The notes beneath the pieces were generated by a model. The model saw only the letters and a list, made by a program, of their open reading frames with translations. It did not search any database and had not been told where the DNA came from. From Novosphingobium sp. Rr 2-17 (GTDB taxonomy: Bacteria; Pseudomonadota; Alphaproteobacteria; Sphingomonadales; Sphingomonadaceae): DNA of 38,717 nucleotides. The position numbers were made by a program, and so were the translations under genes. The DNA lies in the NCBI RefSeq assembly GCF_000272475.1, contig NZ_AKFJ01000082.1, positions 1-38,717 of the forward strand. Reading direction: 5' to 3'. Positions 17,812-26,717 of the stretch are shown here, piece by piece; positions within the stretch are counted from its first letter, which is position 1, and each line of letters opens with the position of its first letter.

Positions 17812-19029
17812 ATGGCAACTCTCTCCGAACCGTGCATCGGCGCCATGAATGCTGATACGCCGCAGATCGGCTGGCTGCTGATCGCGCTGACCTATCTCGC
17901 CACCGCCGCGAGCATGGGGATGGTGGGCGTAGCGGCTGCGCTAACGGCAGATTTGGGCGTGGCGATGCACGTTGCCCGCAACGATGTCGGCCTGGCGCTG
18001 GCGATGTTCTCGTTGCCCTCGGCGATCGGCGGGGTGTTTTGCGGCGGATTGGTGGATCGTGCCGGCGCCAAGCGGGTCATCGTCGTGTCCGCTTTCATCT
18101 GCGCACTGGGTGCCGGGTTTGCCGCATGGGGAGCAAGCCTCAGCTTGCTGATGCTGGCGCTGGCCATCAGCGGTGTCGGTTTCACCGGGATCAGCGTGGC
18201 GGCACCAGCGTTGCTGGTTGGCGCTACGACGGGGAGGCGGCAGGTGCGCGCCATGTCGCTATGGTCCACGTATGCGCCTACCGGCTTTGCGATGGGCCTG
18301 CTGCTGGCAGCGCCGTTTGCCGGGACGGGGCGGTGGCAGCCTGCGTTCCTGATCTATGGCGCGATCATGCTGGTGTTGTTCGCAGCTCTCATGGCACTGC
18401 CGCATGTGAAGACCGCCGCCGCACCCCATTGGAAAAAGCAACTCGGCAGCTTCGCCAGCGTCTTTCGCGAGCGCGATGTCATCCTGCTCACCGTGGCGGT
18501 AGCAGTGCCGTCCGCTCTTTCCTACGGCACCAGCCTGATTGCGCCGTCATACCTGGCGCAAGTGCATGGGACGTCGATGGGCGCTTCGGCAACCACGGTG
18601 GCAGCCATCAAGGGGGTGGCGATGGTGCTGTGCGGTCTCATGACCGGAGCGCTGCTGACCCGCCGTCTGAACCGCAAGCTGCTGTTCGCCGGCCTGGCGG
18701 TTCTGGGAATGGTCTCGCAAGGTGTGCTGTTCTGGCCGGGCTCGGGTTTTGCGTTGGCCTCGCTCGGGCTGTTCGGATGGCTTGTCGCGTTCAGTGGTAT
18801 GGGCGCTGTGGCAATGGCGCAATTGCCTGTGGTTGTGGCCAGCCCGTCCCGAAGCGGCGCGGCCTCGGGTCTGATCGGGCAGGGCATCTCGGTACTTTCG
18901 TTCCTGGCGCCTTCGATCTACTTCGGCATGAACGGGTGGATGGGCTTCGTGGCCATCGCCTGCGTCGGGCTGATAGTGGCCGGTCTTGCGCTGCCTATCG
19001 CGCGGGGTAGGAGGCCGATCTTATCATGA
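17812..19029 (+). CDS. MFS transporter
   Basis: A major facilitator protein of about 405 residues with some twelve hydrophobic segments (for example ALTYLATAASMGMVGVAAAL and LSLLMLALAISGVGFTGISV). The loop after TM2 carries GGLVDRAGAKRV, the usual MFS signature A region. GGAG lies 6 bases before the ATG at 17812, which is preferred over an in-frame GTG at 17800. The end overlaps the metallo-hydrolase start by 4 bases. It probably moves the product of the periplasmic esterase or amidohydrolase across the inner membrane. The direction of transport is not proven. Confidence 0.9.
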   Translation: MATLSEPCIGAMNADTPQIGWLLIALTYLATAASMGMVGVAAALTADLGVAMHVARNDVGLALAMFSLPSAIGGVFCGGLVDRAGAKRVIVVSAFICALGAGFAAWGASLSLLMLALAISGVGFTGISVAAPALLVGATTGRRQVRAMSLWSTYAPTGFAMGLLLAAPFAGTGRWQPAFLIYGAIMLVLFAALMALPHVKTAAAPHWKKQLGSFASVFRERDVILLTVAVAVPSALSYGTSLIAPSYLAQVHGTSMGASATTVAAIKGVAMVLCGLMTGALLTRRLNRKLLFAGLAVLGMVSQGVLFWPGSGFALASLGLFGWLVAFSGMGAVAMAQLPVVVASPSRSGAASGLIGQGISVLSFLAPSIYFGMNGWMGFVAIACVGLIVAGLALPIARGRRPILS

Positions 19030-19802
19030 CCGATATCAAACGCTTGTTCGTGCTGCTGTGCGGCTTTGAGATCCTGCCAAAGACGATCTCAACGCGTGAC
19101 CTTGGCGGACGCTTCATTCTGAGCGAGCCGGTATGCGCCTACTTGCTGGATACGACTTCGGGCTGGGTCTTGCTCGACGCCGGACTGAACCCCGACAACA
19201 TCGACGATCCAGCGCGACGTGAGGCTTGCTTCACCCGCCACGGGATGACGGCGCCGATCGTAAGAGCTGCGCACCGCATCGAGGCCCAGTTCGAACAGAT
19301 CGGCATTGGGTTTCAGGACATAGACTGGGTGATCCTGTCGCATTTGCATTTCGATCATTGCGGCTACCTGGGGCGCCTGCAGCACGCCCGGACCAGCGTG
19401 CAGCAAGCCGAATACGACGTGGCGTTCGGAGCCGATCCGGGACTGGCCTATATCCGCTCCGACTACGACATGGCCGGGCTGCAATGGGATCTACGGCGTG
19501 GAGACTGGACGGCGATGCCCGGCCTGACTTTGCTCGATACGCGCGGACATACCGCAGGGCATCAGTCCGCAGTGGTCGAACTACCAGGCAGCGGACCGAT
19601 TATCCTGCCGTTCGATGCCGGCGATCTGGCGGAAAATTTCGACCATGAAATCCTGCCCGGAGAATGCTGTGACGATGCCGCCGCCTTGCACGCCATTCGC
19701 CGCCTGAAAACGTTGCAGGAAGATTTGAATGCCCGGATGCTGCTGTTCCACGATCCCGTCGCGATCCAGCACATGCGGCTCGCCCCCGAATACTACGACT
19801 GA
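19026..19802 (+). CDS. Metallo-beta-lactamase-fold hydrolase, lactonase-like
   Basis: A 258-residue MBL-fold enzyme with the di-zinc motif HLHFDH (His106, His108, Asp110, His111), the later GHTAGHQS metal ligand and a GDLAENF segment carrying the bridging Asp region. The layout with an N-terminal CAYLLDTTSGWVLLDAG resembles N-acyl-homoserine lactonases of the AttM/AhlD group. These also include catabolic lactonases, and a lactone or ester intermediate of this pathway is at least as likely as a quorum-sensing signal. ATGA overlap with the transporter gene marks it as the last gene of the operon. Confidence 0.88.
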   Translation: MTDIKRLFVLLCGFEILPKTISTRDLGGRFILSEPVCAYLLDTTSGWVLLDAGLNPDNIDDPARREACFTRHGMTAPIVRAAHRIEAQFEQIGIGFQDIDWVILSHLHFDHCGYLGRLQHARTSVQQAEYDVAFGADPGLAYIRSDYDMAGLQWDLRRGDWTAMPGLTLLDTRGHTAGHQSAVVELPGSGPIILPFDAGDLAENFDHEILPGECCDDAAALHAIRRLKTLQEDLNARMLLFHDPVAIQHMRLAPEYYD

Positions 19803-19825
19803 GCGCGCTGCTGCCTGAAGCGCGT

Positions 19826-19839
19826 TTTCCTATAGGAAA
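19826..19839. promoter_or_regulatory. Perfect 14-bp palindrome TTTCCTATAGGAAA
   Basis: The sequence equals its own reverse complement and a further CGC/GCG pair flanks it two bases out. It lies in the 63-bp gap between the convergent ends of the lactonase-like gene and the XRE-cupin gene. No T-run follows in either direction, so it looks more like a dimeric regulator site than a terminator. Its core matches the palindrome at 10627. Confidence 0.5.
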
Positions 19840-19865
19840 GTGCGCCTGGAGTTCTGGCGTGGTGA

Positions 19866-20513
19866 TTAGCGGGTCGAGGGATGCATGTAAGTCGATACCG
19901 GGCGTGCCTCTGCCGCGCTGGGATCGTAGGAAACCGACAGTACCCGCGCATCATCGTCGCCCACGGACACGTACAAGTGCTTCATGCTGCTATCGAAATA
20001 CGCGCTTTCACCCTGGTTGAGGCGCAACGGCGTGTAATGTTCGGTATGAATATCGATCGCACCGGCCAGCACGTAGACGAATTCCTCGCCATTGTGCTGG
20101 CTCCAATGGTCGAACTCGTCGACTGAACGCGCGCGGATCACCATTTCGAAGGGGATCATCGCCTTCTTCGAAATCTCGCTGGAATGGACACGGTAATCGT
20201 ATTGGTCGCTGGTGAACAGTTCGCCTTCGTTGGCCCGCGTCGTCGTCTTGCGGCCCGAAAGCTGGCTTTTCTCGCCAGATGAGACGATGTCCTCGATGCC
20301 GATGTCCAAGGCATCGCACACGCGTTTCAGGATGTCGTAAGAAACCGAAATCTGCGCATTCTCGATCTTGGAAAGCGCGGAGACGGAAATTCGTGCGCGG
20401 GCGCTGACGTCGGCCAGGGTGGAGTTCCGCTCCCTACGGATGACGCGCAGCCGCCGTCCCATCGTTTCGGCATCGTTGACTTGCTGGGTTCGCGCCACGA
20501 ATTCGTCATCCAT
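19866..20513 (-). CDS. XRE-family regulator with cupin sensor domain
   Basis: A 215-residue transcription factor. The N-terminal helix-turn-helix (about 20-78) reads RRLRVIRRERNSTLADVSAR and then ISVSALSKIENAQIS, the classic XRE pattern. The C-terminal half is a cupin barrel (GEEFVYVLAGAIDIH, YTPLRLNQGESAYFDSSMKH). Such proteins (PuuR-like) often repress amine or amino-acid catabolic genes and release DNA on binding a pathway metabolite. The ATG at 20513 follows GGAAAG on the minus strand. The GlxA-like gene ends 18 bp upstream, so the two may be co-transcribed. It is a natural candidate to bind the TTTCC/GGAAA palindromes. Confidence 0.92.
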   Translation of the reverse strand: MDDEFVARTQQVNDAETMGRRLRVIRRERNSTLADVSARARISVSALSKIENAQISVSYDILKRVCDALDIGIEDIVSSGEKSQLSGRKTTTRANEGELFTSDQYDYRVHSSEISKKAMIPFEMVIRARSVDEFDHWSQHNGEEFVYVLAGAIDIHTEHYTPLRLNQGESAYFDSSMKHLYVSVGDDDARVLSVSYDPSAAEARPVSTYMHPSTR

Positions 20514-20531
20514 TCCCGGAAAATTTCTTTC

Positions 20532-21599
20532 CTAGAGGCTCATTGCACGGGTTTTCCGGTCGCGCAAAGACTCAATGCGGGCAAGCTCTTGGTCTGGGAT
20601 GGCCGTCACGGCTGCCTTGTGGGCCTTCCAGTGCCTGGGCGAAACCGCATAAGTCTGTTTGAAAGCGCGGGAGAAATGGCTGGCTGAAGCGAAGCCGCAC
20701 GCCAGGGCCACGGCGGTGACCGACTGCCCGGTCGATTTCAGGAGGTGGGCAGCATGGTCCAGGCGGATCGTCTCTCCCGCTTCCCGTACCGACATGCCCA
20801 GTTCGGCGCGGAACAACCGTTCGATCTGCCGCACGCAAACGCCAGCAGCATGGGCCAGTTCGCTGCGCGTGGGCGGCGTATCGATCGTGTCGTGAAGCAG
20901 CACCAGCATTTTCAGGACACGCGGGTTGTGGGTGCCAAAGCGCTCGGCAAAGTCCTGCCGCTGCCGAGCGTCCGATTGCCTGGGCGCGCTACGGATGAAC
21001 CATTCCGATACTTTGACGGCCAGCGGGTGGCCGTGATCCTTGGCGATCAGCGCTGTCGCCAGATCGACGCCTGCGGTTCCCCCGGCGCAGGTTATGCGCT
21101 TGCGGTCGATGACGTAGAGGCTGTCTTCCAGTTCGAGGTCGGGGTAATCCGTGCGCAAGGCCTCTGCATGGTCCCAGTGGATCGTGGCGCGATGGCCTTC
21201 CAGCAGTCCTGCCCGTGCGAGCACATAAGGCCCGCCGGAGATGCCGACGAGGGTGGCGCCCAGACGGGCCAGCTCGCGCAGCCACGCAAGGCAGGCGGTG
21301 TCCTTGAACGTGGCCGGATCACCGGCTGCGAACACGAACACGCGTTCCAAGGCAGAGGCGGCGGGCAGCGCGGAAACGTGCGCCATGTCGGCGTCGGCTA
21401 CGAAGCGGGCGCCGTTAGATGCCGTCGCACCATCGCCGCGCAGGGCGATGTGTGTCCACGCGTAAAGTTCGCGTCCGGCCAGCGTGTTGGCGGCGCGGAA
21501 TGGCTCGACAATCGAGGCATAGGACATCAGCGCGAAGCCATCGATCAGAAGCAGGCCGATCCGTATCGGGGTTTGGGCATGATTGTCGGTATTGGGCAT
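20532..21599 (-). CDS. GlxA-type AraC family transcriptional regulator
   Basis: A 355-residue regulator with an N-terminal DJ-1/PfpI-like domain (IRIGLLLIDGFALMSYASIV ... VGISGGPYVLARAGLL ... CAGGTAGVDLA) and a C-terminal AraC helix-turn-helix (GVCVRQIERLFR ... LACGFASASHFSRAFKQTY). This is the GlxA family, named after the regulator beside glxBCD in Sinorhizobium, whose products are homologous to the mgsABC genes here. The frame opens at 21665, but homology starts at MPNTDNHAQTP, so the ATG at 21599 is chosen. It is transcribed divergently from mgdA and probably activates the methylamine genes. Confidence 0.92.
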   Translation of the reverse strand: MPNTDNHAQTPIRIGLLLIDGFALMSYASIVEPFRAANTLAGRELYAWTHIALRGDGATASNGARFVADADMAHVSALPAASALERVFVFAAGDPATFKDTACLAWLRELARLGATLVGISGGPYVLARAGLLEGHRATIHWDHAEALRTDYPDLELEDSLYVIDRKRITCAGGTAGVDLATALIAKDHGHPLAVKVSEWFIRSAPRQSDARQRQDFAERFGTHNPRVLKMLVLLHDTIDTPPTRSELAHAAGVCVRQIERLFRAELGMSVREAGETIRLDHAAHLLKSTGQSVTAVALACGFASASHFSRAFKQTYAVSPRHWKAHKAAVTAIPDQELARIESLRDRKTRAMSL

Positions 21600-21681
21600 G
21601 ATAATGTCGCTTACTGACAAGCGGAGGGTCTGAGAAGAACATAGTTTTCCTCTCAGGCAAATCACGGGTCCGGAACAGTCG
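21600..21681. promoter_or_regulatory. Divergent promoter region, GlxA-like regulator and mgdA
   Basis: An 82-bp gap containing two inverted repeats. CGCTT and AAGCG, separated by 6 bases (21608-21623), lie next to the regulator start. TTT-x-CCT and AGG-x-AAA around CTC (21645-21661) lie 20 bp before the mgdA start. The second resembles the XRE-type palindromes elsewhere in the window; the first could bind the AraC-type protein. No confident -35/-10 pair was found. Confidence 0.45.
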
Positions 21682-22935
21682 ATGCGCTACTCGATCCTTT
21701 CCCTTCTTTCGCAAGGCCTGGCCCGGAACCGTGGGTGGCCTCGGACATGGCGCGATGCAGCGCCGGCTTCCGGTTACGACGTGGTGATCGTCGGCGGAGG
21801 GGGGCATGGGCTGGCGACGGCGTATTATCTGGCAAGCCAGCATCGCACTTGCCGCGTGGCAGTGGTCGAGCGCGGCTGGATCGGCGGCGGCAACGCTGGG
21901 CGCAACACCACGATCATCCGTTCCAACTATGGCCTTGCCGGGAACGAGCCGTTCTACGAATGGTCGATGAAGCTGTGGGAAGGGCTGGAGCGCGAACTCA
22001 ACTACAACGCCATGGTCAGCCAGCGCGGTGTCCTCAACCTTTATCATTCCGATGCCCAGCGTGACGCCTTTGCCCGGCGCGGGAACGCGATGCGTTTGCA
22101 CGGCGTGGATGCCGATCTGATGGACCGGGATGCCGTTCGGCGGCTTGCGCCGTTCCTTAACTTCGACGCGGCGCGTTTTCCGATTCAAGGCGGTCTTTAC
22201 CAGGGGCGCGGCGGCACGGCGCGGCACGACGCGGTAGTCTGGGGCTATGCCCGGGCGGCCTCTGCGCTGGGCGTGGACATCATTCAAAACTGCGAAGTCA
22301 CTGGCTTCCTGCGCGACAATACGGGCGCCGTAACGGGCGTGGCGACATCGCGCGGCGATATCAGCGCGGGCAAGGTGGGGCTGGCGGTGGCCGGCAATAC
22401 CTCGCAAGTCGCAGCGCTTGCGGGCTTGCGCCTGCCGATAGAAAGCCATGTTCTGCAAGCTTTCGTCACCGAAGGGCTCAAGCCAGTCGTCCCTGGTGTT
22501 ATCACTTTCGGGGCTGGGCATTTCTACATCAGCCAGTCGGACAAGGGCGGCCTGGTCTTCGGCGGCGATATCGATGGCTACAACAGCTACGCCCAGCGCG
22601 GAAACATGCCGGTGGTGGAAGACGTGTGCGAAGGTGGGATGGCGCTACTGCCACAGATCGGCCGGGCGCGCGTGCTGCGTTCGTGGGGCGGGATCATGGA
22701 CATGTCGATGGACGGGTCGCCGATCATTGATGCATCGCCCATCCCCGGCCTCTATCTCAATGCCGGGTGGTGTTACGGCGGCTTCAAGGCGACGCCGGCA
22801 TCCGGCTGGTGCTTCGCCCACTTGCTGGCGACGGACCATGCCCACGAAACCGCACAGGCATTCCGGCTCGATCGCTTCGCTTCCGGCCATCTGATCGACG
22901 AAAGAGGCGCCGGCGCCCAACCCAACCTTCACTGA
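21682..22935 (+). CDS. mgdA: N-methylglutamate dehydrogenase subunit A (SoxB-like)
   Basis: A 417-residue FAD-dependent amine oxidoreductase homologous to the beta subunit of heterotetrameric sarcosine oxidase. The Rossmann motif GGGGHG is at 38-43, followed by ATAYYL and a GGNAGRNTTIIRSNYG block typical of SoxB. The C-terminal GWCYGGFKATPASGWCFAHL completes the FAD site. Alone it would be called sarcosine oxidase. Linkage to mgsABC and gmaS makes it the catalytic subunit of N-methylglutamate dehydrogenase, which oxidises N-methylglutamate to glutamate and a C1 unit. It leads a run of overlapping genes (mgdABCD). Confidence 0.9.
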   Translation: MRYSILSLLSQGLARNRGWPRTWRDAAPASGYDVVIVGGGGHGLATAYYLASQHRTCRVAVVERGWIGGGNAGRNTTIIRSNYGLAGNEPFYEWSMKLWEGLERELNYNAMVSQRGVLNLYHSDAQRDAFARRGNAMRLHGVDADLMDRDAVRRLAPFLNFDAARFPIQGGLYQGRGGTARHDAVVWGYARAASALGVDIIQNCEVTGFLRDNTGAVTGVATSRGDISAGKVGLAVAGNTSQVAALAGLRLPIESHVLQAFVTEGLKPVVPGVITFGAGHFYISQSDKGGLVFGGDIDGYNSYAQRGNMPVVEDVCEGGMALLPQIGRARVLRSWGGIMDMSMDGSPIIDASPIPGLYLNAGWCYGGFKATPASGWCFAHLLATDHAHETAQAFRLDRFASGHLIDERGAGAQPNLH

Positions 22936-22967
22936 ATGACAGCACACCAGAAGGGCCATTTCTAAAA

Positions 22968-23240
22968 ATGCGCATACCCTGTCCTTATTGCGGCAGCCGC
23001 GATTCGCAGGAATTCGTCTATCGCGGCGATGCCTCGAAGCAGCGCCCGCTGGTGGAGCCGTCGGACGAGGCTGCCGATGCGGCGTTCTTCGACTACGTGT
23101 ATTTGCGCGAGAATCCGGCAGGCGTTCTGGCCGAGCATTGGTATCATGCGCAGGGTTGTCGCAACTGGATCGTCGTCGAGCGCGATACGCGCAGTCACAC
23201 CGTCATCGCTGCCACCATGGCCGCAGGAGGCGATCTATGA
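22968..23240 (+). CDS. mgdB: N-methylglutamate dehydrogenase subunit B (SoxD-like)
   Basis: A 90-residue zinc-binding delta subunit of the heterotetramer. The ligands are evident: CPYC (Cys5, Cys8) and the later WYHAQGCRNW (His and Cys). LRENPAGVLAEHWYHAQGC is the family hallmark. The ATG at 22968 fits the family's MRIPCPYCG start; the reading frame upstream belongs to the mgdA gene region. The stop overlaps the mgdC ATG (ATGA). Confidence 0.92.
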   Translation: MRIPCPYCGSRDSQEFVYRGDASKQRPLVEPSDEAADAAFFDYVYLRENPAGVLAEHWYHAQGCRNWIVVERDTRSHTVIAATMAAGGDL

Positions 23241-26197
23241 GCCGGCTGCCATCTGGCGGCCTGATTGATCGGTCGCAGCCGCTTTCGTTCGAATTCGACG
23301 GTCGGGCCTATTCGGGTTTCGCGGGCGATACGCTGGCGTCTGCCCTGGTGGCGAACAACGTGCAACTTGTCGGGCGATCGTTCAAATATCACCGTCCGCG
23401 TGGTATTCTGACGGCGGGCAGCGAGGAGCCCAACGCCCTCGTCACGCTGCGCGAAGGCGCTTTTGCCGAACCGAACACGCGTGCGACTACGATTGAACTG
23501 TTCGATGGCCTCAAAGCGATCAGCCAGAACCGCTGGCCTAGCCTGCGGTTCGATGCGCTGGCGATTAACCAGTTGCTGGGCGGCCTGATCGGCGCTGGGT
23601 TTTACTACAAGACCTTCAAGTGGCCTGCGTCGTTTTGGGAGAACGTCTACGAGCCGCTGATCCGCCGGGCCGCCGGCCTGGGCGTGCTGGCCGACCAGCC
23701 CGATCTAGACCGCTATGACCGCGACCATGGCTTCTGCGATCTGCTGGTGATTGGCGGCGGCCCTACCGGCCTTGCCGCCGCCATCGAGGCAGGGCGGGCA
23801 GGGCTGAGAACGATCCTGGTCGATGAAGATTCTCGGCTTGGCGGCCAATTGCTGTCGGAAACCTGTGAGATCGGCGGGTTGTCCGCTGTCGAATGGGTCG
23901 AGCGGACCGCGGCAGAGCTTGAGTCTATGCCGCATGTGCGCGTGCTGATCCGCACCAGCTTGTTCGGGGTCTATGACGGAGAATACACCGCCGTCGAGCG
24001 GGTGTGCGACCACCTTGCCATTGCGCGGCCCGGCCAACCGCGCCAGCGCTTGTGGAAGATCGTCGCGCGGCGCGCCATCCTTGCGACGGGCGCCATCGAG
24101 CGACCGATCGTCTTTGGCGGGAACGACCGTCCAGGCGTGATGATGGCGTCTGCGGTATCGACCTGGGTGCGGCGCTACGCGGCGGTGCCGGGGCGCCGTG
24201 CCGTGGTGTTCACGGCCACCGACAGCGGTTGGAAAAGCGCGCTCGATCTGCTGGCGGCAGGGGTGGATGTCGCCGCCGTGGTCGATCCTCGACCATCCCT
24301 GCCCGATATGGCAGGCCGGCTCGCTACGGCGGGGGTCGAGGTGCTGGGCAATGCGCAAATCGTGGGCACATCGGGAGTGCCGGTCAGCCGGGTACACGTC
24401 CGTCTGCGCGATGGCAGAGTGCGCACTTTGCGGGCCGATTTGCTGGCGATGTCGGGTGGATGGAACCCGGCGATCGGTCTGGGCACGCATTTGGGGGCAA
24501 GGCTGGTCTGGTCCGATGCCGTGCATGGTTATCTCCTGCCGGAGGATGGGCTTTCGCGAGACCTTCAGCCTGCTGGCGCTGCGGCGGGGCATTTTGGTGC
24601 TGGTGCGGCGTTACGCGACGGCGCCTTGCGCGCGACGGAAGCGATAGTGGCACTGCGCGGCGCCGCCCGACCCACAAGCACGTATGCAACCGATGACACG
24701 CCCTGCGAAGTCGGTGCGTTCTGGTATGTCGAGCGACCACGGGGCAAGGCGTTCGTCGATTTTCAGAACGACGTGACCGACAGCGACGTCGCGCAAGGTG
24801 CGCGCGAAGGCTTCGTCTCGGTCGAGCACCTCAAGCGCTACACCACGCTTGGCATGGGCACCGATCAGGGGAAGGGCGGGCAAGTGAACGGCCATGCCTT
24901 GCTGGCCGCCGCCACCGGGCGCGCCATCGCAGAGGTGGGCACCATTCGCGCACGGCCTCCCTATCACCCCGTCGCCATCGGGGTGTTGGCCGGCGCCCAC
25001 CGCGAGGCCCATTTCCGGCCCGAGCGCCGCACTGCCGCTCACGACTGGGCGCAGGAGCAAGGCGCGACCTTTGTCGATGTCGGGCAGTGGAAGCGCGCCC
25101 AGTGGTTCGCTCGCAGCAGCGAAAACGATTGGCGCGAAACGGTAGACCGCGAAGTGCGCATGACCCGGCAAGGCGTGGGCATCTGCGATGTCTCCACGCT
25201 GGGGAAAATCGACGTGCATGGGGCGGATGCCGGCCTGCTGCTGGATCGGCTCTACATCAACACGTTCTCCACGTTGGCGATCGGCAAAGCGCGCTACGGC
25301 GTGATGCTGCGCGAAGATGGTTTCGTCATGGATGATGGCACCGTGACCCGGCTGGCCCAGGATTCGTTTTACGTGACGACGACGACGGCCAACGCGGCGC
25401 GGGTCATGCAGCATATCGACTATGCGCGGCAGGTGCTCTGGCCGGAATGGGACGTGCAGGCGACATCGGTGACAGAGCAATGGTCGACCTACGCCATCGC
25501 CGGGCCGCAATCGCGCGCGCTGCTGGCGAGCGCCTTTCCCACGCTCGACGTTTCGGCGGAAGCCTTGCCTTTCATGGGCGCGCGCCGGTTTATTTGGAAT
25601 GGCGTGGTCTGCCGCGTGTTTCGCGTATCGTTCTCGGGCGAACTGGCGTTCGAGGTCAGCGCCCCGGCGCAGATGGGCGAAGCGATGATCCGCCACCTCT
25701 TTGCCTCCGGCGCGCAATTCGACGTCGTTCCCTATGGCACCGAGGCGCTGGGCGTGATGCGGATCGAGATGGGCCATCCTGCCGGCAATGAGCTGAATGG
25801 TCAGACCACGGCGACCGATCTGGGCATGGGCCGGATGATGTCGCGCAAGAAGGACTTCATCGGCAGGGTGATGGCGCAAAGGCTGGGACTGGCGGATCGT
25901 GCGCGCCCGCGGCTCGTCGGCCTCATGTCGCGGCGCGATGGCGATGTGCTGCGCGGCGGTGCGCACTTGCTGCGACCGGGTAAGCCGCAAGTCGCCGCCC
26001 ATGACCAGGGCTATGTCACATCGGCCTGCTGGTCGCCCACATTGGGACGCACCATCGCGCTAGCGCTGCTGGTAAACGGCGCCGAGCGCCATGGAGAAAC
26101 GATCGTAGTGCATGATCCGGTGCGCGGGGCGGATGTAGAGGCGCAAGTCTGCCATCCGGTGTTCCATGATCCTGAAGGAGTACGCGTGCGTGGCTGA
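23237..26197 (+). CDS. mgdC: N-methylglutamate dehydrogenase subunit C (SoxA-like)
   Basis: A large 986-residue alpha subunit. It has an N-terminal Fer2_4-like domain (about 1-100, FKYHRPRGI), a dinucleotide-binding oxidoreductase domain with GGGPTG at 173-178, and C-terminal GcvT-like aminomethyltransferase domains (from about 600) expected to bind tetrahydrofolate. GAFWYVERPRG is at the linker and VEHLKRYTTLGMGTDQGK is conserved in SoxA. By analogy with sarcosine oxidase, the methyl-derived carbon leaves as 5,10-methylene-THF when folate is present. The start at 23237 forms an ATGA overlap with mgdB; earlier in-frame codons lie inside that gene. Confidence 0.92.
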   Translation: MSRLPSGGLIDRSQPLSFEFDGRAYSGFAGDTLASALVANNVQLVGRSFKYHRPRGILTAGSEEPNALVTLREGAFAEPNTRATTIELFDGLKAISQNRWPSLRFDALAINQLLGGLIGAGFYYKTFKWPASFWENVYEPLIRRAAGLGVLADQPDLDRYDRDHGFCDLLVIGGGPTGLAAAIEAGRAGLRTILVDEDSRLGGQLLSETCEIGGLSAVEWVERTAAELESMPHVRVLIRTSLFGVYDGEYTAVERVCDHLAIARPGQPRQRLWKIVARRAILATGAIERPIVFGGNDRPGVMMASAVSTWVRRYAAVPGRRAVVFTATDSGWKSALDLLAAGVDVAAVVDPRPSLPDMAGRLATAGVEVLGNAQIVGTSGVPVSRVHVRLRDGRVRTLRADLLAMSGGWNPAIGLGTHLGARLVWSDAVHGYLLPEDGLSRDLQPAGAAAGHFGAGAALRDGALRATEAIVALRGAARPTSTYATDDTPCEVGAFWYVERPRGKAFVDFQNDVTDSDVAQGAREGFVSVEHLKRYTTLGMGTDQGKGGQVNGHALLAAATGRAIAEVGTIRARPPYHPVAIGVLAGAHREAHFRPERRTAAHDWAQEQGATFVDVGQWKRAQWFARSSENDWRETVDREVRMTRQGVGICDVSTLGKIDVHGADAGLLLDRLYINTFSTLAIGKARYGVMLREDGFVMDDGTVTRLAQDSFYVTTTTANAARVMQHIDYARQVLWPEWDVQATSVTEQWSTYAIAGPQSRALLASAFPTLDVSAEALPFMGARRFIWNGVVCRVFRVSFSGELAFEVSAPAQMGEAMIRHLFASGAQFDVVPYGTEALGVMRIEMGHPAGNELNGQTTATDLGMGRMMSRKKDFIGRVMAQRLGLADRARPRLVGLMSRRDGDVLRGGAHLLRPGKPQVAAHDQGYVTSACWSPTLGRTIALALLVNGAERHGETIVVHDPVRGADVEAQVCHPVFHDPEGVRVRG

Positions 26198-26702
26198 AGG
26201 TCTGGTCATAACGCAGCGCGACGGTCTGGCGCTTGCGACGGTGATGGCGCGCAAGGGGATCGGCGACGAAGCCATCGGCGCGCGCTTGGGCCTTGTCCTG
26301 CCGCTGGGGCCGGCTTTCGTCAGTGACGGGCGGCAAGGCGCGGTTGGCCTGGGGCCTGGTGCGTGGCTGGTGATGCAGGATGCTGCAGAGGCTAGCTGGG
26401 CGGAGGATCTGGCCGCAAACCTCGAATGGTTGGCGGCGGTATCCGATCAGTCCAGCGGATATATCGTCTTTCGCATTGCAGGCCCGTCGGCGCCGGCGTT
26501 GTTGCAGCGCGGCTTGTCGATAGACCTGCATCCCGATGCTTTCCCCAGCGGAAGTGCCGCCACATCGAGCATCGCCCATATCGGCGTGATCGTCTGGCGC
26601 GTCGATGATGGACCGACTTACGACATCGCCGTGTTCCGCAGCTTCGCGGTAAGCTTCCGCCACTGGTTGGACGAGACCACGCTGGCGCTCGCGCCGCTTT
26701 AG
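26190..26702 (+). CDS. mgdD: N-methylglutamate dehydrogenase subunit D (SoxG-like)
   Basis: The small gamma subunit, 170 residues, distantly GcvT-like. The SoxG pattern is visible in GGIGxx-type segments and in FRSFAVSFRHWLDE near the C-terminus. GTG at 26190 is preferred as start because AAGGAG lies 9 bases upstream; this gives an 8-base overlap with mgdC. An ATG at 26166 in the same frame is possible but has no ribosome binding site. Gamma subunits diverge strongly, so the identification rests mainly on position. Confidence 0.85.
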   Translation: MAEGLVITQRDGLALATVMARKGIGDEAIGARLGLVLPLGPAFVSDGRQGAVGLGPGAWLVMQDAAEASWAEDLAANLEWLAAVSDQSSGYIVFRIAGPSAPALLQRGLSIDLHPDAFPSGSAATSSIAHIGVIVWRVDDGPTYDIAVFRSFAVSFRHWLDETTLALAPL

Positions 26703-26717
26703 AACCGGACCTCTACC

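Noticed and set aside
827..19802. Assigning a definite substrate such as carbofuran, nicotine, isoproturon or creatinine
   Set aside because: All could release methylamine, but none of the hallmark enzymes of those pathways is identifiable here. Naming one would be a guess.
19026..19802. Calling the MBL enzyme a quorum-quenching AHL lactonase (aiiA/attM)
   Set aside because: The fold and motifs fit, but the operon context points to catabolism and specificity cannot be read from the motifs.
19803..19865. Intrinsic bidirectional terminator in the convergent gap
   Set aside because: The palindrome is A/T-rich in its stem and lacks a following T-run in either direction.
21682..26702. Sarcosine oxidase (soxBDAG) as the function of the four-subunit enzyme
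   Set aside because: The sequences alone cannot separate sarcosine oxidase from N-methylglutamate dehydrogenase, but the linked mgsABC and gmaS favour the latter. Residual doubt is kept in the confidence values.
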